Shown piece by piece: positions 53,186 to 60,427 of a stretch of 64,000 nucleotides of DNA. Source of the stretch: Pedobacter heparinus DSM 2366 (GTDB lineage Bacteria; Bacteroidota; Bacteroidia; Sphingobacteriales; Sphingobacteriaceae); NCBI RefSeq assembly GCF_000023825.1, contig NC_013061.1, forward strand, positions 3,100,001 to 3,164,000. Direction: 5' to 3'. The position numbers were made by a program, and so were the translations under genes. Position 1 is the first letter of the stretch, and the number at the start of each line of letters is the position of its first letter. Below the pieces are notes generated by a model that was not told where the DNA came from, ran no database searches, and worked only from the letters and a program-made list of their open reading frames with translations.

Positions 53186-54212
53186 TCAGTGCTTTTCTTA
53201 CCGCTGGTGCTACTTTGGCACCAAACAATTCAATAGACCTCATCATTTCCTGATGTGAGGGATCACCAACATCCATATGCCCGATAAATCTGGTAATCCC
53301 AAACATTTCATGCATATAAAGGATTTTATCAGTTACCGCTGCAGCTTCGCCGATAAATAAGGCGCCTTCCTTTGAACGTCCGCCATCATATTGCATTTTG
53401 GTATAAGGTGGCCATCCCCTGCTTGCACCCACCCTGTCCATCTGTGCAGCATAATTCTGGTAATAACCATCTGCATTCGCCTCATTATCTGCAACAAATG
53501 CATGCGAATGTATCCCAACCTGCATTTTATTGATATCATGCCCGTGTTTTACATATTGCTCTTTATAATATTCAATCAGGGGCTGAAACTGTTTGGGCAT
53601 CCCCCCTATGATCGCAACGATCAGGGGCAGGCCCAATACCGCGGCGCGCAATACAGATTGTGGTGTCCCGCCAACAGCAATCCAGATAGGCAACTGTCCG
53701 TTATTGCTGGCCCTTGGCAATACCATCTGATTGATCAACGGGGCACGAAGCTCGCCTTTCCAGTTTACTACCTCATTGTTATTGATGTTGAGCAGCAAAT
53801 CCAGTTTCTCCTCAAACAGCTGGTCATAGTTTTTCAGGTCATAACCAAACAGCGGAAAAGATTCAATAAAGCTTCCCCTTCCTACACCAATTTCAGCACG
53901 TCCGTTCGAGATCAGGTCAATTGTTGAAAAGTCCTGATACACCTTTACAGGTTCAGCTGAGCTCAATACCGTAACTGTACTGGTCAGTTTTATGTTTTTG
54001 GTAATGCTTGCAGCCGCGGCCAGCACAATTTCGGGAGAAGAAACCGCATAATCGGGACGATGATGTTCGCCCAAACCAAAGACATCCAAACCTATATCAT
54101 CCGCCAGTTTGATCTGCTCCAAAATTTCCTGCAGTTTTAGCTGAGCAGATCTGGGTTTCCCAGTTTGCGGATCAATTGACAAATCGCCAAACATACCTAT
54201 ACCTAGTTCCAT
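53178..54212 (-). CDS. LLM-class flavin-dependent monooxygenase (luciferase-like)
   Basis: 344 residues, a TIM-barrel luciferase-like protein: ELGIGMFGDL, DVFGLGEHHRPDYAVSSPE, LTSTVTVLSSAEPVKVYQDF and AEIGVGRGSF. It resembles the Atu2307/SP_0267-type branch of the family. It uses reduced flavin and O2 on an unknown substrate. It is convergent with the beta-helix gene and shares 8 bases at the two stop codons. Confidence 0.88.
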   Translation of the reverse strand: MELGIGMFGDLSIDPQTGKPRSAQLKLQEILEQIKLADDIGLDVFGLGEHHRPDYAVSSPEIVLAAAASITKNIKLTSTVTVLSSAEPVKVYQDFSTIDLISNGRAEIGVGRGSFIESFPLFGYDLKNYDQLFEEKLDLLLNINNNEVVNWKGELRAPLINQMVLPRASNNGQLPIWIAVGGTPQSVLRAAVLGLPLIVAIIGGMPKQFQPLIEYYKEQYVKHGHDINKMQVGIHSHAFVADNEANADGYYQNYAAQMDRVGASRGWPPYTKMQYDGGRSKEGALFIGEAAAVTDKILYMHEMFGITRFIGHMDVGDPSHQEMMRSIELFGAKVAPAVRKALTK

Positions 54213-54295
54213 AATTTCTTATTTTTAATACACAAAATTACCAAGCCTGGTAAATATAAGTATTGACATAGGATAAGTAATGTCAGGAAAATGGT

Positions 54296-54976
54296 TTATT
54301 TCGACAAGATCTCATCAACCATCCCGAACTCCTTTGCTTCTGCCGAGGTCATCCAGTAGTCCCGGCTCGCGGCTTCATTGATCCGCTCATAAGGCTGTCC
54401 GCTATGTTTGGCGATGATCTGATAAAGTTCTTTTTGCACCTGCAATACCTGCCTGACAGAGATGTCCATATCGGTAGCTGTTCCCTGCGTACCACCAGAA
54501 GTCTGATGGATCATTACGCGGGCATGCTGCAGGGCCGAACGTTTTCCTGCTGCGCCTGCACATAGCAATACCGATCCCATAGAGAGCGCAATACCTGTAC
54601 AAATGGTAGCTACATCAGGAGCAATGAACTGCATCGTATCGTAAATCCCCAGTCCGGCATAAACGGATCCGCCGGGAGAATTGACATAAAGCTGAATGTC
54701 TTTTTCCGCATCCGCCGATTGCAGAAAGAGCAGCTGTGCCTGGATGACATTGGCATTTCTTTCGTCAACCGCCTCACCAAGAAAAATGATGCGGTCCATC
54801 ATTAAACGGGAGAATACATCCATCTGGGCAACGTTAAGTTGTCTTTCTTCGGTGATATAAGGTGTCATGGCCACAGGCCCGGCCATAGCCGAAGTCCTGC
54901 TGATGTATTTGTCTACATACAAGCTGTTGATGCGGTGGTGCTTTACCGCATAGCGGCGAAATTCGTTGGTGTTCAT
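54296..54976 (-). CDS. ClpP-family serine protease, diverged paralogue
   Basis: 226 residues. The catalytic triad is present: Ser132 (GIALSMGSVL), His157 (RVMIHQTSGG) and Asp206 (SRDYWM). Compared with the usual bacterial GxAASMGA and MIHQP, the residue before the nucleophile is Leu and the Pro after His-Gln is Thr. A short insertion lies near residues 29-36. The gene is not next to clpX or tig, the usual neighbours. It probably forms a ClpP tetradecamer, alone or mixed with the main ClpP. Confidence 0.88.
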   Translation of the reverse strand: MNTNEFRRYAVKHHRINSLYVDKYISRTSAMAGPVAMTPYITEERQLNVAQMDVFSRLMMDRIIFLGEAVDERNANVIQAQLLFLQSADAEKDIQLYVNSPGGSVYAGLGIYDTMQFIAPDVATICTGIALSMGSVLLCAGAAGKRSALQHARVMIHQTSGGTQGTATDMDISVRQVLQVQKELYQIIAKHSGQPYERINEAASRDYWMTSAEAKEFGMVDEILSK

Positions 54977-55055
54977 ATTGATCTTAGATTAAATTGGACA
55001 TAACCATGCCTCTGCCCTTTTAGGGGACATTAACAAATGATGCTATTAATATGGC

Positions 55056-55211
55056 TTATTTGCTGAAGAGGCGCAGGATTTTTTGCCGGAAAGAAAGGTG
55101 TTCTGCAGCTGTAAATAGCTTTTGGTGCACCTGCCTTATTTCTTTACGCAATTGTTCCCTGCCATAGGTTCTAACCAGGGTCAGCACCTGTTCATTCAAA
55201 GATGTCTTCAT
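55056..55211 (-). CDS. 51-residue ORF overlapping the ECF sigma gene
   Basis: ATG at 55209-55211 lies inside the end of the sigma gene (20-base overlap, different frame), and the stop is at 55056-55058. The product is basic and helical: MKTSLNEQVLTLVRTYGREQ, then LRKEIRQVHQKL, ending FRQKILRLFSK. The overlap suggests translational coupling with the sigma factor, as in small regulator pairs. No family recognised; could still be chance. Confidence 0.45.
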   Translation of the reverse strand: MKTSLNEQVLTLVRTYGREQLRKEIRQVHQKLFTAAEHLSFRQKILRLFSK

Positions 55212-55755
55212 AGCGTATTGATTTTTCTTTTACCGTTTCCTTTACTTTTTCCAGGCATTTGAACTTCTGGGCGGTGGCAGACCTCGGCCCCGAAAAGCCA
55301 AACCTTCCCGCAAGCTGCTCCATACTGAGTTTCTCATAATAAAAAGCACTGAGCAGCTGCATACATTTCTGACCAGCTGTCTGCAGGAGCTTAAACAAAC
55401 GGGAAGTAGATATTTCCCCTTCAACAGTATCGGTGAGACCAGCCTGTTCATCAAAATCTGCATTCAACTGATCTATAGACAATTGCCCCGAACTTTCTTT
55501 ATACCGTTTGTTCCAAAGGTAACGGGCAATTCCAAAAAGATAGGCTTCATCGCTATGCTTCAATGTCAGCACTGAAGCCGTAGATTTTTCGTAATAGATG
55601 ATCAGTGCATCCTGGAAAATGTCACGGGCTTCCTCCAGTGAACCGCCCATTTTGCTGATGTGACCTGCTACCAGCGGAAAGGCCTTTTTATACAATGCCG
55701 TAAGCCATGCTTCCCGGTCGTTGCCTGTAACATCTGTATTTGATTTCGCATCCAT
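55192..55755 (-). CDS. ECF-like sigma-70 factor without adjacent anti-sigma gene
   Basis: From ATG 55753-55755 it has 187 residues; a TTG 13 codons earlier is less likely because a -7-like GATATTTG overlaps it. Region 2 (about 25-95, LYKKAFPLVAGHISKMGG, ARDIFQDALIIYYEK, LFGIARYLWNKRY) and region 4 (about 130-175, LSMEQLAGRFGFSGPRSATAQKFKCL) are present. No FecR or zinc-finger anti-sigma gene is adjacent; only a 51-codon overlapping ORF follows. It lies downstream of the beta-helix gene in the same orientation. Confidence 0.82.
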   Translation of the reverse strand: MDAKSNTDVTGNDREAWLTALYKKAFPLVAGHISKMGGSLEEARDIFQDALIIYYEKSTASVLTLKHSDEAYLFGIARYLWNKRYKESSGQLSIDQLNADFDEQAGLTDTVEGEISTSRLFKLLQTAGQKCMQLLSAFYYEKLSMEQLAGRFGFSGPRSATAQKFKCLEKVKETVKEKSIRYEDIFE

Positions 55756-55882
55756 AATTACTATGTTTAATAGTATGTGTGCATTTTTAACCAAATATCA
55801 CCAAAAAAAGGCAATTATTTTTGTGCAGCTTTTAAAATGAAGTCTACAATCGACTCAGCGCCTGACAAAAATAGCCGGACAG

Positions 55883-57403
55883 TTATTTTGTCATTCTTAA
55901 CCCAAGCTGCGCCTCAAACAGTGATTTCGGCAATACCTGCTCACCCTTCATCTCTACCAGGCCTGCATTTTCAAAAGTAACAGTTTTATCAGAACGGAAG
56001 CCGACAATTATAGGTGCAGCAATTGTATAATTTCTGCGCCTGCTCATGTCCCAGAAATTATAGTGCTGTTCCTTATCAGATTTATGGTAAAAGTTCCAAA
56101 GTACCAGCTCCCTGCCATGATGCGGGTGTCCGGGCTCCGGTCCTCCCAAATTATAAAAAACACCTCCATCAATATCATCATAAAGTGTGGCAAAAGGCTG
56201 ACCTGAATGAATATCAAAATTCTGATCTGTACCCAATGAACATTGGGTAATCACCGTACCTACAGCACTATATCCGGTTCCTGCACCGTGGTGTTGTGCC
56301 CCATTAAAACTACAGTGTTTCACCAGCACCCCATATCCCGTGCGTGCGTGTACAGAAGCATGGCCCTTTTTACCCCTGAAATGCGTATTCTCGATGGTAA
56401 TCTGATATCCCGATCTGATAAAAACCCCTTCATTCCAGTCATGGAATTCACAATTTCTTACCCAGCTGTTTTTCAGGTATTCCATTCCGACAGCCTCATA
56501 GGCATAATCATGGATGGCATTCTTATGGTGGATGAATTCTTCAGGATAGTTTTTCCAGTTGCTCGTAAACAAGATGTCCTCTACCCCACATTGATCTATA
56601 TGGTTATACGATTCAATAGTCCAGCTGGCCGATTTAACCATCCTGATGTCGAGGTGTATGGGATTTTTAAAACTGACCTTATTGCCTGAAATACCGGTTA
56701 TCGTATGAATCTCATAAATCTGCATCCCACCATTGTCACCAAATAACCTTGTCCATTGTGGCTTCAGTTCAAGTGGCGCAAAATAGAGCCTTGTAAACTC
56801 CTCACTTCTGTGACGGATCACTACATCCTGTCCCACTTTAAGCTTTGAGGCATCTTTTACTACAACAGCAAACGTTTCACGGCCGGCATCCTGAACTATA
56901 ACAGCCAGCTTTTCAGTCCCGGAATCAGCGGGTTTAAACAAAAACTGCCTGCCATTGATCCGCATATTGGCCTGATAGATCTCTGTACCCCCGGTCTTAC
57001 TGCCACTCCCTTTTAACACAATACCACTTTTAGAGATCCGGATCTGCTTTTTGGCATCCTCATCCGGTGCAATAAGGTATTTACCTGGTGAAAAGAACAC
57101 AACGCCAGCCCCTGGATTTGCTTCCGCAGCATCAATTGCTTTCTGTATGGCCATATCGTCAAACTGGTCATCATCAGGCTTAGCCCCATAATCATCAACC
57201 TTAAAAATTTTCTTTCCCTCAACCGAAGGAAGAGGGATCTCAGAAAATCCATACCCTGCATAAGAAAAATCAGGAAGCACCGGCGTACCCCCTGATTTTT
57301 TTGCCTTTACAAAATCTTCCCATAAAGGCGCTACCTTTTGTGCCTGCGCAGCTACCGAAAAAAACAAACAGCAGCCAAGAACCGGCCCAATCATACATCT
57401 CAT
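55883..57403 (-). CDS. Secreted parallel beta-helix (pectate-lyase-fold) protein, DUF4955-like
   Basis: 506 residues with a signal peptide (ending VAAQAQK). A pectate_lyase_3-type start (KIFKVDDYGAKPDDDQFDD, AIQKAIDAAEANPGAGVVFF) leads into beta-helix coils (GVEDILFTSNW, VRNCEFHDWNEGVFI, ITIENTHFRGKKG). The C-terminal signature KSLFEAQLG is shared with 51659-53185. Likely a lyase or hydrolase for the glycan handled by the GH29/GH88 operon immediately upstream; activity unknown. Its 5' region carries the 46-bp tandem repeats. Confidence 0.72.
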   Translation of the reverse strand: MRCMIGPVLGCCLFFSVAAQAQKVAPLWEDFVKAKKSGGTPVLPDFSYAGYGFSEIPLPSVEGKKIFKVDDYGAKPDDDQFDDMAIQKAIDAAEANPGAGVVFFSPGKYLIAPDEDAKKQIRISKSGIVLKGSGSKTGGTEIYQANMRINGRQFLFKPADSGTEKLAVIVQDAGRETFAVVVKDASKLKVGQDVVIRHRSEEFTRLYFAPLELKPQWTRLFGDNGGMQIYEIHTITGISGNKVSFKNPIHLDIRMVKSASWTIESYNHIDQCGVEDILFTSNWKNYPEEFIHHKNAIHDYAYEAVGMEYLKNSWVRNCEFHDWNEGVFIRSGYQITIENTHFRGKKGHASVHARTGYGVLVKHCSFNGAQHHGAGTGYSAVGTVITQCSLGTDQNFDIHSGQPFATLYDDIDGGVFYNLGGPEPGHPHHGRELVLWNFYHKSDKEQHYNFWDMSRRRNYTIAAPIIVGFRSDKTVTFENAGLVEMKGEQVLPKSLFEAQLGLRMTK

Positions 57404-57444
57404 TTCAATTCAATTAAATATCTATATATCATGTCCCATCCACC

Positions 57445-57597
57445 CCAGCTAAAAGAAACTAACTTCCTTCAGTACGCTCACCCTAACCACCCTGCTAAAA
57501 GAAACTAACTTCCTTCAGTACGCTCACCTTAACCATCCTGCTAAAAGCAACTAACTTCCTTCAGTACGCTCACCCTAACCATCCTGCTAAAAGAAAA
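57445..57597. repeat. 46-bp tandem repeat, three copies plus a partial fourth
   Basis: Contiguous units lie at 57445-57490, 57491-57536 and 57537-57582, with the first 15 bases of another at 57583-57597. Copies differ at only a few positions. Read on the minus strand each unit contains a 13-codon frame, ATG or GTG to TAG, encoding MVKVSVLKEVSFF or close variants (K3R, F12C). The array ends 41 bases upstream of the beta-helix gene at 57403, in its leader or promoter region. Units are contiguous, so it is not a CRISPR array. Confidence 0.9.
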
Positions 57598-57601
57598 TTT
57601 A

Positions 57602-57645
57602 CCTTCTCAGAGAAGGCCTAGGAATAATTTGCGCTTCTTCAGCGC
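57602..57645 (-). terminator. Two small hairpins after the GH29 gene
   Basis: CCTTCT-CTG-AGAAGG (57602-57616) and GCGCT-GAAGA-AGCGC (57631-57645) lie in the minus-strand transcript 36-79 bases after the GH29 stop. The one further from the stop (57602-57616) is followed by TAAATTTTCTTTT, so it may be a weak terminator. Together with the tandem repeat they fill the 277-base gap 57404-57680. Confidence 0.4.
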
Positions 57646-57680
57646 AACTTGTTCCAGCCTTCGAAGAGAATGGTCAATTT

Positions 57681-59120
57681 TCAATCTAAAGCCCCTGTCT
57701 TCATTTCCTTTTTGGGCTTTGTATCTGTCTGATGCGCTACAACACCTTCAAATTCAACTTTAATCACACTTGCAATCGCATCCGGTGCTTGTCCAGGTAC
57801 TTTAATGATCAGCTCACCCGCTTTGTTATCTGTGTTCAATTTAGCTTTGGTAGCCAGTAAAGTAGCCGATAGTACTTTATTTTTTACACCAGGAATAAGC
57901 AGCTGACCATCTGAAGGCCAGTTGAATACCGAGAAATAAAGTGTGGTACCTTTAGCCGTTTCCTTTCTGGTGCAACGGCCCCAGTCCAAGGCTGCAAGCG
58001 GGCTCGATTTAGTGCCATAAATAGACTCGCTGTTCACTTTCATCCATTTACCTATCGCTGCCAGGCGGTCAATGCTTTCCTGCGGAAATGTTCCGTCCGG
58101 TTTAGGGCCAACATTCAGTAAATAGTTCCCTCCTTTTGAGGCAATATCACAAAGGTTGCGTATCAGCGTTTCTGTAGATTTCCATTTGTGGTCTGAAGTT
58201 CTGAAACCCCAGGTACCATTCATCGTCATACAGGTTTCCCAGTCCATCCCATCCAGTTCTGCCTGGGTAGGTATTTTTTGTTCCGGAGTTTTGGTATCAC
58301 CCGGAAAATTAGGACGTTTTAAACGGTCATTGGTAATGATGTGTGGCTGGGTTTTTAAGGCAGCCTGCAGTTTCAGCGCTGCTTCATCGGTCATATTCGT
58401 TGGAGTATCCCACCAAAGCACAGCAATATCGCCATAATTGGTCATCAGCTCCTTCACCTGCGGTACAGACACCTCATCAATGTACTGGTCAAAAGTACGG
58501 GTCATTTGAGCCGGGTCCCAATGTCCTTTATTCGCAGCAGTATAGGCATCTATTTTAGCAGAATCCGGATTTAACCAGCCTTCCCTCATTTCCTTTCTTG
58601 CGGCCGATCCACCCGGATTGTTCCAGTCCTGTGCCTGCGAATAATAAAAACCCAGTTTAATGCCATACTTTTTACAGGCAGCTGCCAAAGGCTTCAGCAA
58701 ATCTTTGCCATAAGCTGTAGCATCTGTAACGTCCCATTTGCTGGCCTTGGAATTAAATAAGGCAAAGCCATCATGGTGTTTGGCCGTAATGATCAGGTAT
58801 TTCATTCCTGCATCTTTTGCCATCCTTACCCAGGCATCAGGATCGTATTTTACCGGATTAAAGCTTTTGGCCATTTCCTGATATTCGGCAACAGGGATCT
58901 TAGACCTGTTCATGATCCATTCTGCCCCACCCCGCAGCTGCTCGTGCCCTTTATACACGCCTGCAAACTGGGCATATATCCCCCAGTGGATAAACATCCC
59001 GAACTTGGCCTCACGCCACCAGGCCATCCGTTCATCCTTGGTTAATGTTTTCTGACTGTAAACAGACTGCCCCAATACTAAGATGGCCATTACTGCTAAA
59101 AGTACTTTTCGTTTATACAT
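57681..59120 (-). CDS. GH29-family glycosidase (alpha-L-fucosidase-like)
   Basis: 479 residues with a signal peptide (ending GQSVYSQ). GH29 catalytic barrel: REAKFGMFIHWGIYA (36-50), AKHHDGFALF (113-122) and the putative nucleophile Asp238 in AVLWWDTPTN. A C-terminal beta domain follows from about 360. It removes terminal alpha-L-fucose or a related sugar. It follows the GH88 gene by 97 bases in the same operon. The WWDTP nucleophile context is shared with the second GH29 here. Confidence 0.9.
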   Translation of the reverse strand: MYKRKVLLAVMAILVLGQSVYSQKTLTKDERMAWWREAKFGMFIHWGIYAQFAGVYKGHEQLRGGAEWIMNRSKIPVAEYQEMAKSFNPVKYDPDAWVRMAKDAGMKYLIITAKHHDGFALFNSKASKWDVTDATAYGKDLLKPLAAACKKYGIKLGFYYSQAQDWNNPGGSAARKEMREGWLNPDSAKIDAYTAANKGHWDPAQMTRTFDQYIDEVSVPQVKELMTNYGDIAVLWWDTPTNMTDEAALKLQAALKTQPHIITNDRLKRPNFPGDTKTPEQKIPTQAELDGMDWETCMTMNGTWGFRTSDHKWKSTETLIRNLCDIASKGGNYLLNVGPKPDGTFPQESIDRLAAIGKWMKVNSESIYGTKSSPLAALDWGRCTRKETAKGTTLYFSVFNWPSDGQLLIPGVKNKVLSATLLATKAKLNTDNKAGELIIKVPGQAPDAIASVIKVEFEGVVAHQTDTKPKKEMKTGALD

Positions 59121-59217
59121 GATTCGGTTCTATAATTTGGTTTCTATTATCCTCTAAAATAGAGAATAACTACAGGCCAATATTCAGCACAATTGGCTCA
59201 TCATTAAACAATAATAA

Positions 59218-60405
59218 CTATCTTTTTATTGCTTTGTACCGCAACAAAGCTTCCAGGTAATAATAATCTGCATAAGAAAGCGGCACATTTACCTCGCTGT
59301 CAGATGGTTTGGATCCTGTACTTTGTACAAGGATAAAACCTTTGTTTTCGCCAGCAGGTGAAATATATTTTGTACTCAGGCTGTTCAGCATCTTATCCGC
59401 CTTTTGCAGGTAAAGATTTTTACGCGTACTGTAACCACTCAGTTCATATAAACCAGAAGCAATTACCGCAGCAGCAGAAGCGTCACGTGGCTCTTTAGGA
59501 ATTTCAGGTGCATTAAAATCCCAGTAAGGCACCAGATCTGCAGGCATATTGGGGTGGTTAAGGATAAAAGCGGCAACACCCTCTGCCTGTTTCAGATAGG
59601 CAGGGTCTTTTGTATAACGATAGCACATGGTATAACCATATAAGGCCCATGCCTGGCCCCTGGCCCAGGCCGATTCATGGCTATAGCCCTGATGGGTATT
59701 CTTTTTCAGTACCGCACCTGTATTCGGATCATAATCGATTACATGATAAGAACTGTAGTCGGCACGAAAATGGTTCTTCATCGTTGTATTGGCATGGCTC
59801 ACTGCAATTTTATAGAATGAAGAATCACCAGTCAGCCTCGTGGCTTCAAAAAGCAGTTCCAGGTTCATCATATTGTCAATGATCACCGGGTTTACCCATT
59901 TATCTGTACTGTGGTCCCATGAGCGGATCACGCCTGTTTTAGGGTTAAAACGGGTTGCAAGGGTTTTGGCCGACTGTATGATCACCGTTTTGTAGTGTTC
60001 ATCTTTTGTTAAACGGTACCCCGTACCTACACTGCAATATACCTTAAAGCCCATATCATGCGTTTTGCCATTAAACTGTTCCTGTTCTATAGCTGCCGTA
60101 AAAGCCCTGGCCTGGTCCTTCCAGGTTTGCTTACCTGTATATTCATACAAAAACCAAAGTTCACCCGGAAAAAAGCCACTGGTCCAGTCGCGCGAGGCTA
60201 CCAGTTTTAAATTACCCTTCTCCAGGGTTCTCGGCGAAACCTGATCGTTTTTAGTTGTAGCTTTAACCTTTTCAATTTCCTTCAGCATAAGCATCGTCTG
60301 TGCATCCGCCTGTTTAAATGCTTTTTGTACATCAACCTTTTGTGCAAAAGCCGGAACGGCAAAAAGCATTGTCGCAGCTATCGTCAAAGTGCATAATCTC
60401 TTCAT
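59218..60405 (-). CDS. GH88-family unsaturated glucuronyl hydrolase
   Basis: From ATG 60403-60405 it has 395 residues with a signal peptide (ending VPAFAQ); a longer frame from 60426 would hide this signal. GH88 hallmarks are WTSGFFPGELW, the catalytic Asp117 (THDMGF) and Asp177 (IIDNMMNLE), then WARGQAWALYG. It hydrates and releases the 4,5-unsaturated uronic acid left by polysaccharide lyases, here probably the product of the lyase at 62335-63522. It lies 22 bases after the large GH29 gene. Confidence 0.92.
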   Translation of the reverse strand: MKRLCTLTIAATMLFAVPAFAQKVDVQKAFKQADAQTMLMLKEIEKVKATTKNDQVSPRTLEKGNLKLVASRDWTSGFFPGELWFLYEYTGKQTWKDQARAFTAAIEQEQFNGKTHDMGFKVYCSVGTGYRLTKDEHYKTVIIQSAKTLATRFNPKTGVIRSWDHSTDKWVNPVIIDNMMNLELLFEATRLTGDSSFYKIAVSHANTTMKNHFRADYSSYHVIDYDPNTGAVLKKNTHQGYSHESAWARGQAWALYGYTMCYRYTKDPAYLKQAEGVAAFILNHPNMPADLVPYWDFNAPEIPKEPRDASAAAVIASGLYELSGYSTRKNLYLQKADKMLNSLSTKYISPAGENKGFILVQSTGSKPSDSEVNVPLSYADYYYLEALLRYKAIKR

Positions 60406-60427
60406 ATTCTCTATTTTTATTCGCATT

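Noticed and set aside
53391..53927. 178-codon plus-strand frame
   Set aside because: Entirely antisense to the luciferase-like monooxygenase; composition (Cys/Ile/Tyr-rich) is not protein-like.
57445..57597. CRISPR array
   Set aside because: The 46-bp units are contiguous with no unique spacers, and no cas gene is present.
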